Of a DNA stretch of 64,000 bases, positions 22,871 through 32,974 are shown one piece after another (positions within the stretch are counted from its first letter, which is position 1; each line of letters opens with the position of its first letter). This DNA comes from Silene latifolia (taxonomy: Eukaryota; Streptophyta; Magnoliopsida; Caryophyllales; Caryophyllaceae), in the NCBI RefSeq assembly GCF_048544455.1, contig NC_133526.1, positions 4,790,001 through 4,854,000 of the forward strand. The letters are read 5' to 3'. The translations under genes and the position numbers were made by a program. The notes beneath the pieces were generated by a model, which was not told the origin of the DNA, did no database searches, and saw only the letters and a list, made by a program, of their open reading frames with translations.

Positions 22871-23409
22871 TGTCACGGTCCGGTACTTTCGCCGGATCGT
22901 GGCGCGCACCCTTGCCCGAATCAAGGCAAGATGCAAGCGACAAGGCTCTTCGTACTAGTGAAGTATCGCTCACTAGCACGATACTCGGGTCTCGGCAACA
23001 CTCGACAGGATTGCACGAGAGCGTCAGGCACTAGTGTTTGTCAAGCACGAGGCACTCGTAATCGGTCTCGGGGGTGTGAGTCGGGATCCTAGTGTCGATC
23101 CCACAAACACGGCTTGTTAGAAAAGTGAAGGCAAAGAGTCGTTCACAACCAAGCAACAACAAGCAATACGAAGGCACAAGGTAGGAAGTAGATTTTCATT
23201 CACTAGTACTCCCTAAAGAGGGAAATATGATTATTACATCCTGGTAGCAGGAAACATTGAATTTACAAGTTTAGTGTAGAATAGCGATATACCTATTTAT
23301 GGAAACCTATTCTAAAACTACTAAGAAAATAATTACTACACATGTACAAGGGAAATGAAATTACATAAGCATAAATAAATCTAATGGCTCAAGTGTGCGG
23401 ATCGTCACA
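22871..23409 (-). repeat. 5' LTR of copy B
   Basis: 539 bp. The primer-binding site lies 2 nt inside, at 22857-22868. Confidence 0.9.
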
Positions 23410-23414
23410 CTTAT

Positions 23415-23680
23415 GCATAACTTCAACTCGCGTTCTTGTCTACGCCTCAGCCTCACATTACCTTAAGATTAAAAGTGCTGCAAGTCAAGGGTGTTTCAAT
23501 GGGCATTTTGTGAGAGGAAACGGTGTGACGGATATCGTCCGTCTTCAATGAGATTTTGTGTTCTTAGCAAATGATTTACAGGGTCTAAGAAGGATTTCAC
23601 AGGTACCTAACATTAGAAATTGCCCCCATCAAATTTTGACAAGTTATGTTAATCTTTATATTTAAAGATGTATGGTGGTG
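23415..23680 (-). pseudogene. 5' part of the F-box pseudogene interrupted by copy B
   Basis: Reverse-complement text matches the family (AATTTCTAATGTTAGG for the SNVR region, TTTGCTAAGAACAC for the LLRNT region). It also matches the plus-strand scrap at 31060-31190, apart from an extra ~90 bp around 23500-23590 that includes GACGGACGATATCCGTC. There are many stops and a large internal deletion. It is a relic even without the inserted retroelement. Confidence 0.6.
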
Positions 23681-24016
23681 CTCTCCCGAAGGAATTAGTA
23701 TGTTACTATAAAAGACTTGATGTTCTCTCCTTAGAAAAATACATAGGGGTGTATATTTAGGAATTTTAGCATGTTCGACAAATCAATATGCTAATTACAA
23801 GTTGTTTCGTATGTTAATTCAGAGTTCTATGATGAGTTAAAAAAATACTTTCTCCGTTTCGGTCATTTGTTAGCACAGAGATCATAAAAAGAGGAGTTGA
23901 AAAGATAGTTTCCTAATTTGAGGGAAGCGCTTCTTTCCTAACTGTGCCCATATTTCTCATCAGTTGAATTTTAAATTAAAAATTCTATTTTTGATCTCAC
24001 CCTGGAAAACTATTCC
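23681..24016. other. 5' flank of the F-box gene at 24109; empty site for a Helitron
   Basis: No gene. The stretch around 23940-23985 (ATATTTCTCATCAGTTGAAT) is continuous here. In the paralogous flank of 60200-61666 it is split by the insertion at 61798-63856. Confidence 0.55.
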
Positions 24017-24024
24017 CTATAAAA
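24017..24024 (+). promoter_or_regulatory. Possible TATA box of the F-box gene at 24109
   Basis: CTATAAAA about 90 bp upstream of the ATG. The paralog has CTATATAAAA at the matching place (about 61743-61752, minus strand). Confidence 0.35.
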
Positions 24025-25094
24025 AAAAGTCAGAAAATCCTTGCCAAGAGAAAAGCTTAAAACTTGAACCCTACTAAAATCCTTGCCGAGAGAAAAGCTT
24101 AAAAAATCATGAACTTAATTCTTGAAGACTTAGCCGTCGAACGTGAAGCGGTAAAGATGAGAGTCGACAGGCTCAGTTCTCTCCCCGACGACGTTCTTAT
24201 CTTAATTATCTCCCTTCATCCTCTCCAATTAGCCATCGCTACCGGGACTTTATCCCGTCGATGGCGTGGTCTCTGGTTCAACACAACCTCAATTGACATC
24301 ACCTTCCGTGAGACTTCTAAGTTGGTACGTAATCTCGATACCACATTGAATAATACCATGAGACAAATTACCTCACCTTTAATCCATAGCTTCAGTTTCG
24401 AATATGTTGAACCCTACTTTAATCTAGACTTTTGGGCGCCTTGTATGGATATTATAATTCGCGACATTTGTAACCGGAACGTCCATCAACTTAAGGTAAC
24501 ATGGTGTAATCCTTCATCTTGGGATAACATATATACATTACCAAGTGTTATTTTTCAAACGCAGTCGCTAGTATCGATTGAATTGGGCTCCAAAAGTGGC
24601 TCGTTTATGCGTAAAGATTGGCAATTCCCTGAGGATTGTGATAACATCAATCTTCCAAATTTGAAGAACTTAACCGTTCACTTTGGTCCGAATTATCAAT
24701 GTATTTCAAAACTAGTTAAGGCTTGTCCGTCACTCGAACAATTGTCGTTAAATTGCTGGCCTCACCATATCTATGGGCCTTTGCGAAGCCACACATTTGT
24801 GATTAATGCCCCAAATTTAGAATACTTGGCTATTTCCGCTCCAAAATACATGACTTTTTCCTTTGAAGACAATCCAATTGTGCTCCGTGAAGCCAAAATC
24901 GAATTTACTGATCTCCCCCAAGTTCGATTGGATAAAGATAAATTGTCTAGATTGTATAAGGCGGTTTCTAATGTAAGAATCTTTTACTCTTGATATTTCT
25001 GCAGTAGATGCCTTATCTACTACGAAGTTTCGCAATGTTACTCGGCTCACTTTTAATATGAAACTGAGCTTCTGTTTAAAAACCCTGTTGTCCG

Positions 25095-25253
25095 TGTGAA
25101 TTGTATAATTCCCTGACTTGGGAGTTATTCTATTAGGCATTATATAGGTACAAAGTACAACAATAAGATCCTAATTACAAGGCAAGAATATCTCTAATTA
25201 AGCTAACAAATAACTAGAGGATATTTACAATCAAATCATAATATTTACTAATA
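25095..25253 (-). repeat. 3' LTR of the copia element
   Basis: 159 bp, TGTGAATTG...ACTAATA as read on plus. The terminal dinucleotide is TA rather than CA on this side. The polyprotein stop codon lies just inside it. Confidence 0.9.
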
Positions 25254-28200
25254 CACCCCCGCAGTCGGAGCGGGAGAGGAACGGACGCTGAGGCTGGAGC
25301 GGAACCGTGTAAAGAGGTGCTTGGGAAGACCTTTTGTGAAAATGTCGGCGTACTGGTATTCGGCCGGAACATGAAGAACTTTGACTTTCCCAAGACGAAC
25401 CTGGTCGCGAACGAAATGTATATCAATCTCTATGTGCTTCGTTCGCTGATGTTGAACTGGGTTGCCGGATAAGTAGACCGCGGAGACATTGTCGCAATAA
25501 ATCAAGCTAGCCGTCGAGATAGTAACGCGAAGTTCTAATAGTAAATTTCGTAGCCAGCTTGTTTCCGCAACCGCATTAGCAACACCCCTATATTCGGCTT
25601 CGGCACTGGATTTGGATACGGTAGCCTGACGCTTGGAAGACCAAGAAATCAAGTTATCGCCGAAAAAAACGCAGTACCCAGAAGTAGACCGTCGTGAGTC
25701 GGGACACCCACCCCAATCAGCGTCGGAATAAGCAGTCAATGTATGGGCGGCTGATTTGGTGAAGGTAAGGCCGTAGTCCATAGTCCCTTTAATGTAACGT
25801 AAGATTCGTTTCAAGAATTGAAAATGGGGCTCACGAGGGGCGTGCATAAAGAGACAAACCTGTTGGACCGCATAGGTAATATCGGGTCGAGTGATGGTGA
25901 GATATTGAAGAGCGCCGGCGAGGCTTCGATAAAGTGTGGAATCAGCAATAAGCGGGCCTGCCGTGGAGCTTAGTTTGGACCCGGTTTCCACAGGTGTATT
26001 GACGGGGTTACAGGATGACATTGAGGCTCGGCTTAGAATATCACGGGCATACTGATTTTGAGATAGAAACAGCCCGGTTTTTGTTCGAGTAACCTGTATC
26101 CCGAGGAAATGATGTAGCTTACCAAGGTCCGACATCGCAAATTCCTGTGATAAATCATTAATAATATTTCGAAGCAAGGAATTACTGGAGGCCGTGAGAA
26201 CGATATCGTCGACGTAGAGGAGCAGGTAGGCCGTGTGAGGACCATGATTATAAATGAAGAGGGACGGATCACATACGCTGCTACAAAAACCTTTTGATAA
26301 AATGAAATTTGCAAACCGTTGATACCAAGCCCGGGGGGCTTGTTTTAAGCCATAGAGAGACTTACGCAGTCGACAAACATGGTGCGGAGCTGCTGGGTCG
26401 ACAAAACCTGGTGGTTGATGCATGTAAACGGTTTCAACAAGGTCCCCGTGGAGAAATGCGTTCTTTACATCTAATTGATGTATTGGCCAAGACCGATTAA
26501 TAGCAAGACTGAGCACAGTACGAATCGTCGTCGGTTTGACCACCGGGCTAAAAGTCTCATCGCAATCAATTCCAACCTGCTGACATTTACCATTCACTAC
26601 AAGGCGTGCCTTGTAGCGCTGCAAAGACCCGTCATATTTAAATTTATGACGATATAACCACATACAATGGATAACAGAAACGTCAGTGGGACGCGGTACG
26701 AGTTCCCATGTTTGATTTTCAATTAAAGCACGATATTCATCATTCATGGCGGAAGCCCAGTTACGGTCCTGAAGGGCGAGGTGGGGGCTTTTGGGAATGG
26801 GTGATAGAGGGGGTGTGGTGGTGGCTGCCATGACGCGGGGTTTAAAGATCCCGTTCATGGCTCGGGTTGTCATTTGATGGTCACGGAAGGAGGTAGGAGG
26901 CGGGTCAGGCTGTTGGTGCAGGTTGTGGGAGTGGGGTGTGGTGCGATGGGCAGGTGACAAAACAGGAGATGAGGCAGGGATTGAGGTTGGTGTGGCAGGG
27001 GTGTGGACAGGGGTTACGGGCGTGGTTGGGTGAGGAGCCGGTGAGGCCGGGGAGGCAGGGGACAGTGGGGTGCGTGGTGAGGCAGGAGGTAAAGGTTGGG
27101 TCTGGGTAGCAGGTGGGTCGGGGTAAGTGGGAGTTAAGAAGGCGTCTATAAGGGCAGGGGAGAGGGAGGTCGAAGGAAGTGTGGTGGTGAGAATGGGTGG
27201 TTGGGTGAGTGGAGCTGTGGCGGATTTTGCGAAGGGAAAAACGGACTCGTCGAAGGTAACATGGCGCGAAATGATGAGTTTACCGGTTGAGGGATCGAAA
27301 CATTTGTAGCCACGGAATTCTTGAGGGTAGCCGAGGAAGACGCATTTTATGGACCGGGGTGCGAGTTTATGTGGTCTTTTGGCGGATAAATTTGGATAAC
27401 AAGCACACCCAAAGACTCGGAGATGGGAGTATGAGGGATTTTTCAGGAAGAGAGCGGAAGTGGGGGAGCGGAATTGGAGAATTTTGGTGGGAAGTATATT
27501 GTGGAGGTGAACCGCACTGTGAAGTGCATCGACCCAAAATTCAAGGGGGATGGAGGCGTGGTGAAGCAGAGCAAGAACGATTTCATTGATGCGACGGATC
27601 ATTCGCTCGGACTTGCCATTTTGTGGTGATGTTTGCGGACATGAGAAGCGAAAAACTAGACCGTTTTTATGGGCAAAATCTTTAAATTCATTGCTATCGA
27701 ATTCTCGTCCTAAGTCACATTGAAAAGCTTTTATGGAGCGTTGGAATTGTGTTGTGACGTAATTTCGGAAATTTATAAATTTGGTGAATGTTTCAGATTT
27801 GAATTTTAAGGGGTAGACCCATACATATTGAGTAAAATTATCAATTAAGATCAAGTAGTATTTGTAACCGTTTTTACTCTTGACTGGCGACGTCCATAAG
27901 TCGCTGTGAATAATATCAAAAGGGGCAAGAGTATTAGACAAAGAATCGGAAAAAGGCAATCTTTTATGCTTACTTATTTGACATGAATGACAAAGATTGT
28001 TTTGTTTGCTACTACAATCAACAATAGAATTTGACTTAAGATAATTAAAAACATGTGCACCCGGATGACCTAAATGAGAGTGCCAGACATCGGATGAAAG
28101 AGCTAGGAACGACACAGGTGACTTGGTTTCTTTTGACATAGCTAACACGGGATAGAGATCGCCACCACTATTGCTCCTCAGAATCAGATTCCCATTCGCT

Positions 28201-29564
28201 AAATCCTTCACGGAAAAACCACAAGGATCAAATTCGACGGACACATGATTATCTTTGGTAAATTGTCGAACTGAGATGAGATTTTTAATGATATTAGGTG
28301 TGTATAAAACGTTTTGCAAGTGAAGGGAACGGGTTTGGGTGGGTAAATGGGTGTGTCCAGAACCGTGAACAGGTATACTAGAGCCGTTTCCAACATAAAT
28401 CGATTTAATCGTGCTAGAATTGAGAGGGGAACGAAAAATACCTGCGTCGGCACTAAGGTGAGAAGAAGCTCCTGTATCCATATAGAAAGGTCCGCTAGGG
28501 TAGGGTTGCAGGGTCATGGCATTGAAAGCCTGTCCTAAGTCCGTAGGTTGTGGATGATCTTCGGTTGCGATATGGGCCTGACTGTAACCAGAAGTTTGTT
28601 GCCGCGTACTGGGTGTGCGAGCAGAGGAACGCGGGGCAGATTGTGGTGCCATAGGCCACGGCTGCCAAGGATTAGTCCACCCTGGATAGGTGGGGTAAGG
28701 GCAAGGTGGTGGTGTCCACGGGCTAGGCCAGGTGGGCACGGGTCCCCAGTTTGCAGGAGACGGGGAGGACCCCTGTTTTGATTGGTTGCGATGTCCCCCA
28801 CCCTTAGAGCTGCCACTGTGGCGTTTACCGTTGTGGCGATTGCTGCGTGGCTGATTGGACTTGGGTGCATCATCCCAAGCACGGGAATCAGACGGAGGGG
28901 TGGAGGGAGCAACTAAGGCCGCTGGTTCATCACGACCAGCAGTACGGTGGATCTCAAGCTCTATCATACTTCTTGCCGTCTCAAAATTTGGTAGTGTTTG
29001 GTTGATGTATGCAGCGACCGTATCATATTCCTTCGGTAAGCCGCGAACAAATTGGAGAACCAAACGTTGGTCATTAATGGCGGCACCAACGTCCTTCAAC
29101 AAGCCTGCCAACTCTCGGAGACGTTGACAGTACGCGTCGAAAGAAGGTTGTTGAGCGAGTTTGAGATTGTTGAACTCATGTTCAAGATTGGCAGCACGGG
29201 CTCCCTTATTATTAAGGAAAATGTTCTTGACTCGCGTCCAAGCCTCAAGGGCAGTGGATTCGGATTCCAAGACACGGGGCAACAAGTCATCGGACATGGT
29301 GCCGTAGATCCATTGGAGAACGTGGGCATCGATCTCGTACCACGCATCATACGTTGGATCAGTTTTGGGAGGAGCGGGTGTGCCATCTATGTGATGCAAT
29401 ACCTTGTAGCCACGGGCATGAAGGTTGAATAGGTTGACCCACGATGCATAGGTAACCTTGGTACCGTCGAGAACACGTACCTTGTTTTGGATGTTGGTAA
29501 CGGTGTAGACGGGATGTAGTGAGGGTTTGGCCGTAGGTGGGTTAATTTTGTCATCGCCGGACAT
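25248..29564 (-). CDS. Copia Gag-Pol polyprotein
   Basis: 1438 aa in one frame. Residues ~20-230 are UBN2-type gag. A basic Ser/Gly-rich stretch at ~240-270 stands where a zinc knuckle is often found; no clear CCHC is seen. The protease active site is MDTGASSHL at ~360. A gag-pre-integrase segment has WHSHLGHPG. The integrase core has the HSDLW, DNF and NGKSERM stretches. Then comes a Pro-rich linker, and an RT with LDVKNAFLHGDL and the YVDD box. RNase H has SDADWGG and SSAEAEYRG, ending VHYADIFTKGL-like. All expected domains are present and in order. The Met at 29564 is the first in frame after the primer-binding region. Confidence 0.9.
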   Translation of the reverse strand: MSGDDKINPPTAKPSLHPVYTVTNIQNKVRVLDGTKVTYASWVNLFNLHARGYKVLHHIDGTPAPPKTDPTYDAWYEIDAHVLQWIYGTMSDDLLPRVLESESTALEAWTRVKNIFLNNKGARAANLEHEFNNLKLAQQPSFDAYCQRLRELAGLLKDVGAAINDQRLVLQFVRGLPKEYDTVAAYINQTLPNFETARSMIELEIHRTAGRDEPAALVAPSTPPSDSRAWDDAPKSNQPRSNRHNGKRHSGSSKGGGHRNQSKQGSSPSPANWGPVPTWPSPWTPPPCPYPTYPGWTNPWQPWPMAPQSAPRSSARTPSTRQQTSGYSQAHIATEDHPQPTDLGQAFNAMTLQPYPSGPFYMDTGASSHLSADAGIFRSPLNSSTIKSIYVGNGSSIPVHGSGHTHLPTQTRSLHLQNVLYTPNIIKNLISVRQFTKDNHVSVEFDPCGFSVKDLANGNLILRSNSGGDLYPVLAMSKETKSPVSFLALSSDVWHSHLGHPGAHVFNYLKSNSIVDCSSKQNNLCHSCQISKHKRLPFSDSLSNTLAPFDIIHSDLWTSPVKSKNGYKYYLILIDNFTQYVWVYPLKFKSETFTKFINFRNYVTTQFQRSIKAFQCDLGREFDSNEFKDFAHKNGLVFRFSCPQTSPQNGKSERMIRRINEIVLALLHHASIPLEFWVDALHSAVHLHNILPTKILQFRSPTSALFLKNPSYSHLRVFGCACYPNLSAKRPHKLAPRSIKCVFLGYPQEFRGYKCFDPSTGKLIISRHVTFDESVFPFAKSATAPLTQPPILTTTLPSTSLSPALIDAFLTPTYPDPPATQTQPLPPASPRTPLSPASPASPAPHPTTPVTPVHTPATPTSIPASSPVLSPAHRTTPHSHNLHQQPDPPPTSFRDHQMTTRAMNGIFKPRVMAATTTPPLSPIPKSPHLALQDRNWASAMNDEYRALIENQTWELVPRPTDVSVIHCMWLYRHKFKYDGSLQRYKARLVVNGKCQQVGIDCDETFSPVVKPTTIRTVLSLAINRSWPIHQLDVKNAFLHGDLVETVYMHQPPGFVDPAAPHHVCRLRKSLYGLKQAPRAWYQRFANFILSKGFCSSVCDPSLFIYNHGPHTAYLLLYVDDIVLTASSNSLLRNIINDLSQEFAMSDLGKLHHFLGIQVTRTKTGLFLSQNQYARDILSRASMSSCNPVNTPVETGSKLSSTAGPLIADSTLYRSLAGALQYLTITRPDITYAVQQVCLFMHAPREPHFQFLKRILRYIKGTMDYGLTFTKSAAHTLTAYSDADWGGCPDSRRSTSGYCVFFGDNLISWSSKRQATVSKSSAEAEYRGVANAVAETSWLRNLLLELRVTISTASLIYCDNVSAVYLSGNPVQHQRTKHIEIDIHFVRDQVRLGKVKVLHVPAEYQYADIFTKGLPKHLFTRFRSSLSVRSSPAPTAGVY

Positions 29565-29651
29565 TGTGAGGGACCGAGGAGACGGAGGACTGGTTTGCCG
29601 TGAGCAAAAACCAAAAAGGAGGAAAAGTTTAACCTAAAACTACTGATACCA

Positions 29652-29810
29652 TGTGAATTGTATAATTCCCTGACTTGGGAGTTATTCTATTAGGCATTAT
29701 ATAGGTACAAAGTACAACAATAAGATCCTAATTACAAGGCAAGAATATCTCTAATTAAGCTAACAAATAACTAGAGGATATTTACAATCAAATCATAATA
29801 TTTACTAATA
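29652..29810 (-). repeat. 5' LTR of the copia element
   Basis: 159 bp, identical to 25095-25253. Confidence 0.9.
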
Positions 29811-30294
29811 GTCCGTGTTGGACATGTTTCCCATAGTAGAGTTTTTGACCCTCAAATTTTGCGGTGTCGGTGATGATAAGAAGCAGCTGTTATACGGAAA
29901 GCCTGTCAATGTAAGCGCCTCTCGAGAAGCAATCAGAAGGATGAAGTCGATAAACGTGGAAATAAATAACAGGAGTAGTTATTGCAAGCGCGCAAAATCT
30001 TTCTCAAACCTTATAACGGGTTTGTTAAGAAGCACTTGCGATTTGGAGCACTTGAATGTTAGTGTAAATGATTGTCGAGAGTGGGAGTCGAGTAATGTGA
30101 TGCGCGATCAGGAACAAGAGTTAAATTTATGCGTGGAACTCTATCGTTATCAAATGATCTCCACTTGTGATGTTGAATTTAAAGGGAGATTTCTCAACAT
30201 GTCTCGAAATGATGGTCCCAAAGTTACTACTACGAATGGCAAAGTTATCTATTTCCTTCATTCTCGAAAAGGTTTTATTCATAAAAAACAATGA

Positions 30295-30904
30295 TTTTTC
30301 TTTTTCTAATGGTTTGCGACCTCATATAGTATCGTCTCATCAGTAGAACTTAGAGGTATATTTCGATGATGTTCCAAAGATGTACGAGTATTTAATTTCC
30401 TTTATGATGCTTATGGCGATATTAATTTATCTACGGAGTATGTCCTATTGTCGATGGTAAATTATTCTTAAGGTAGACGTAGTGTTTGCGAAGTTAAGTC
30501 GCTTCAATACGATTTTGGCATACAACGAGCTGTCACAGTTTGTCGGATTTACTTGGCATGTCTACGCCAAATATAGTGATCCGAAAACTAGTAGTTATTA
30601 CTCCGTATAACTTATATTGTAGTCTAAATCACTCATAATTATAACTACTAGTTTAGTTTTGCGATCACTATATATGGCGTAGAGATGCAAATATTGTCGT
30701 CACTGGGATAACTACTAGATTTTCGATCAGTATATACTACAATGTGTTCGTACAAATGTAAAATACTCTGTTTAAGGTAGCTCCGCTCTTTTAGCATTTA
30801 TACGATCCAAAGTTTTTGTGTATAACTATATGCCAAAGGAATACGGAGTATTACCTTAAGACTTACTGTAAAATAAGTTCAGTTCAATTCAACACTATTG
30901 TTAA
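30295..30904. other. 3' flank of the F-box gene, no gene seen
   Basis: 30295-30400 and 30820-30870 match, in reverse complement, 60080-60200 and 59750-59790 next to the twin gene. The duplicated segment therefore includes the 3' flank. Confidence 0.5.
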
Positions 30905-31055
30905 GCCCTCTTCTTTTGGACTGAAATTTAATGAATTGATCTGATCTAAAATGAATTGAATTGAATTAAACTGATCTAAAATGAATCGACTTACACTAAA
31001 CTGAACTAAACTTATTAGAGTTCAGTTCATATCAGATCGCTCAAAAGGATAAACA
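30905..31055. repeat. Relic of the CCCTGTTCTTTTGGACT TIR element
   Basis: Starts GCCCTCTTCTTTTGGACTGA and continues with TGATCTGATCTAAAATGAATTG-like words and AACTGAACTAAACTTATTAGAG. This is the same vocabulary as the elements at 38968-39454 and 42559-43046, but without a regular tandem array. Confidence 0.6.
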
Positions 31056-31059
31056 TAGA

Positions 31060-31190
31060 AATTGACAAATGGGACTCTAATTGCAAACCTGCGTAATCCT
31101 TCTTAGACGACCCTGTAGATCATTTGCTAAGAAACACCCTTTATTTGCAGCACTTTTAATCTTAGGGTAATCAATTGTAAGGAACATCCG
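31060..31190 (+). pseudogene. F-box gene scrap (FBD-region fragment)
   Basis: Words AATTGACAAATGGGACTCTAATTGC, GATCATTTGCTAAGAAACACC and TTGCAGCACTTTTAATCTTAGGG correspond to the IDxWxxxCKPAxSFL, LLRNT and LEHFNLRVND portions of the family. It matches the opposite-strand relic at 23415-23680 and lies at the same place relative to the 31432-32841 gene as that relic does to 10591-12019. Confidence 0.6.
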
Positions 31191-31431
31191 TTAATAGATC
31201 AAGCAAAACAGAAGTTAATTGAACGACTAGCACAACACAATATAACAGCTATCAGTAACTAAATAAGGAACTAATGATTGTATTGAGTTACCGAGTACAT
31301 AACACATAAAACCTCCGACCCAATCATTTGCTAATGAAAGTTAACAATGATTGGAACGGAGGAAGTACTCAATACCATAAAATCTAAAGGAATTTGATGG
31401 CCAAGATAACTTCACGGCTATTACTTTCCGA
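31191..31431. other. Shared 3' flank of the intact F-box gene
   Basis: Reverse-complement match to 12030-12250, including the ACTTCCTCCGTTCCAATCATTG word, which resembles a common plant repeat edge. No gene. Confidence 0.5.
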
Positions 31432-32841
31432 TCAACCTTGATTCGATCTTGAAACATATTTGTGAAACATCCCTTCAAATTCAACCTTACACCCACTTGA
31501 TGCCATAGGACACTCGCTTATTAGCTTGCATAAATTCGATTCCATCCTTTCTCGAACTTCCTCTGTGAAAAATTTCGGACCAACTGCCCTAAAATACAAG
31601 TGCTCCAAATCTATGGAGCCACTTAACAAGTACTGTACTAGTTTTAAGAATGATTTTCCAGGCTTGCGATAACTCGTACAGTACGCTTCAATCTCTAGTC
31701 TCTTGAGTACTCGTCGTGAGGTTCTTGTACGGTTAGGCTTCCCGAGGTTCCTCTCTCTCGTGATACGTCTATCACAATCGACTTTTAGGGTCAGAACATC
31801 TAACAAAGGGCACAACTCTAATAATGAAGCCACGGTCTTGATGTTATACCATTTTTTCATAATTAGTGTACATCGAGTTACGTTGCAAAACACGGCCGAC
31901 GACACCTTATCTAGTACATAATCATCAAGTGTGAGGGAACTAACATTACTAATTGCCTGATAAAACTCTGACATTACTTTGTTTTCATCCCGGCATTGTA
32001 GTCCATCATTGTGGTTGAAGTCGATTTTTACTTCACGCAACGCAGAAGGTTTATCTTCGAAACTAAAGATGACGGATTTTACAGTATGGCAAACCAACTG
32101 CTCTAACTTTGGGGCATTAATCACAACTACAAAACGTTTATATTCGATACAGCCTGTGTCGATAACTAGCCGTCGTAAATTTTGATTGAAAACCTTAATG
32201 TCGTCACATTCCTCAAAGTCGTCACATTCCGGTGTCCACATAAACAAGAAATCTATTAAAGACAAATCTTCGAGAGATGGACAAGCCTTGATTAACGTTT
32301 CCAACAACTTAAATCCAACCCGACAGCGACAGCGTGTAAATCGTAATCTCTTCAAATTAGGAAGATTGATTTGTCCATCATCAGGCAACTGCAAATTATT
32401 TATGGAGTATAACTCAATTGACGTCAGCGACTGCGTTCGTAAAACAGAACTTGGCAATATATTCTGACGGTAGCTGGAACCCTCAAAACGAGGACACGTT
32501 AACTTGAGTTCACGGACGTTGCGGTCACAAGCTTGTCGAAACCAAAAATTCAAAAGAAATAGCGAGATTGAGTCGTCAACTTCAACCACATATTTGACGA
32601 AGAAACGGTAGATTGACGGTGAGGTAATATGTGACATGAAGTCAGGAAAATGCTTGAAATCAGGGAGTTTTATATTTATAGAGGTTACTTTAGTCCAAAG
32701 ACCACGCCATCGACGGGATAATGACCCCGTGACGATGGCAAATCGGAGAGGAAGGAAGGAGATGATTTCGATAAGAACGTCGTCGGAGAGGGAACTCAAC
32801 CTATCTACGCTATGATTACTAACTTTAACGCCAATCTCCAT
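31432..32841 (-). CDS. F-box/LRR (FBD-like) protein, intact
   Basis: 469 aa, one exon. The ATG at 32841 (MEIGVKVSNHSVDRL) is shared with the broken twin at 10591. F-box residues are about 12-49 (VDRLSSLSDDVLIEIISFLP, SRRWRGLW). Leucine-rich segments follow from about 150 (INLPNLKRLRF, CPSLEDLSL, APKLEQL, LLELCPLLDVLTLK). The C-terminus CKVEFEGMFHKYVSRS is the FBD-like end of this plant family. The family forms SCF(F-box) E3 ligases: the F-box binds SKP1/ASK and the LRRs choose the target. The substrate is not predictable here. A TATA box lies at 32931-32937. It may be the functional survivor of an inverted duplication. Confidence 0.88.
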   Translation of the reverse strand: MEIGVKVSNHSVDRLSSLSDDVLIEIISFLPLRFAIVTGSLSRRWRGLWTKVTSINIKLPDFKHFPDFMSHITSPSIYRFFVKYVVEVDDSISLFLLNFWFRQACDRNVRELKLTCPRFEGSSYRQNILPSSVLRTQSLTSIELYSINNLQLPDDGQINLPNLKRLRFTRCRCRVGFKLLETLIKACPSLEDLSLIDFLFMWTPECDDFEECDDIKVFNQNLRRLVIDTGCIEYKRFVVVINAPKLEQLVCHTVKSVIFSFEDKPSALREVKIDFNHNDGLQCRDENKVMSEFYQAISNVSSLTLDDYVLDKVSSAVFCNVTRCTLIMKKWYNIKTVASLLELCPLLDVLTLKVDCDRRITRERNLGKPNRTRTSRRVLKRLEIEAYCTSYRKPGKSFLKLVQYLLSGSIDLEHLYFRAVGPKFFTEEVRERMESNLCKLISECPMASSGCKVEFEGMFHKYVSRSNQG

Positions 32842-32930
32842 TCTTTAAGGCCTGAACAAATTTCAAGCTTCCGGGATTGAAGGGTTATTGAGTGTGTTCT
32901 TGACCTAATTTTTGCCTCTTTTTTTTTTGC

Positions 32931-32937
32931 TTATATA
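32931..32937 (-). promoter_or_regulatory. Probable TATA box of the 31432-32841 gene
   Basis: Reads CCGTATATAAGC on the minus strand about 90 bp before the ATG. Conserved with 10507-10514 upstream of the twin. Confidence 0.5.
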
Positions 32938-32974
32938 CGGAATAAATGGAGTACTCCTTATAATATAAATTGCT

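Larger units (their letters stand above)
12776..23409 (-). mobile_element. Non-autonomous Ty3-gypsy-like gag-protease element (copy B), interrupted by a nested LTR element
   Basis: LTRs of 539 bp at 12776-13314 and 22871-23409, target duplication CTTAT at 12771-12775 and 23410-23414, and primer-binding site (tRNA-iMet type) at 22857-22868. Same family as copy A, but the LTR has about 70 bp more (including a CACTAGTGTTTGTCAAGCAC block), so it is a second subfamily shared with copy D. The internal region carries gag (on both sides of the nested insertion), a zinc knuckle, a DSGA protease and a short 3' ORF at 13326-13712, with no pol. About six LTR differences in 539 bp suggest a young insertion. 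It is broken once, by the nested element at 15257-22398; apart from that it looks whole. Confidence 0.9.
25095..29810 (-). mobile_element. Ty1-copia element, intact-looking, identical LTRs
   Basis: Short LTRs of 159 bp (25095-25253 and 29652-29810) are identical by eye; target duplication GTCCG at 25090-25094 and 29811-29815. The primer-binding site (TGGTATCAG on the minus strand, 29643-29651) touches the 5' LTR, and a GCGGGGG purine tract precedes the 3' LTR. One uninterrupted gag-pol frame fills the interior. Domain order protease-integrase-RT-RNase H marks Ty1-copia; the short LTRs and RT wording suggest the Ale/Retrofit lineage (inference). It looks whole and is very recent. Confidence 0.93.
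24109..30294 (+). pseudogene. F-box/LRR gene interrupted by a copia element and a frameshift
   Basis: Exonic parts are 24109-25094 and 29816-30294, separated by the copia element at 25095-29810. ATG at 24109 (MNLILEDLAVEREAV); an in-frame TAA lies just upstream. F-box residues are about 19-56 (VDRLSSLPDDVLILIISLHP, SRRWRGLW), then LRR-like segments (INLPNLKNLTV, CPSLEQLSL), and after the insertion the C-terminus (CDVEFKGRFLNMSRNDGP, VIYFLHSRKGFIHKKQ). It is the inverted twin of 60200-61666. The host frame also shifts near 24980, where this copy has one more T than the twin (CTTTTAC against ATTTAC). The insertion lies in the codons for LLSV-LDMF. Flanks on both sides are shared with the twin, so this was a full gene before the insertion. 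Confidence 0.85.
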
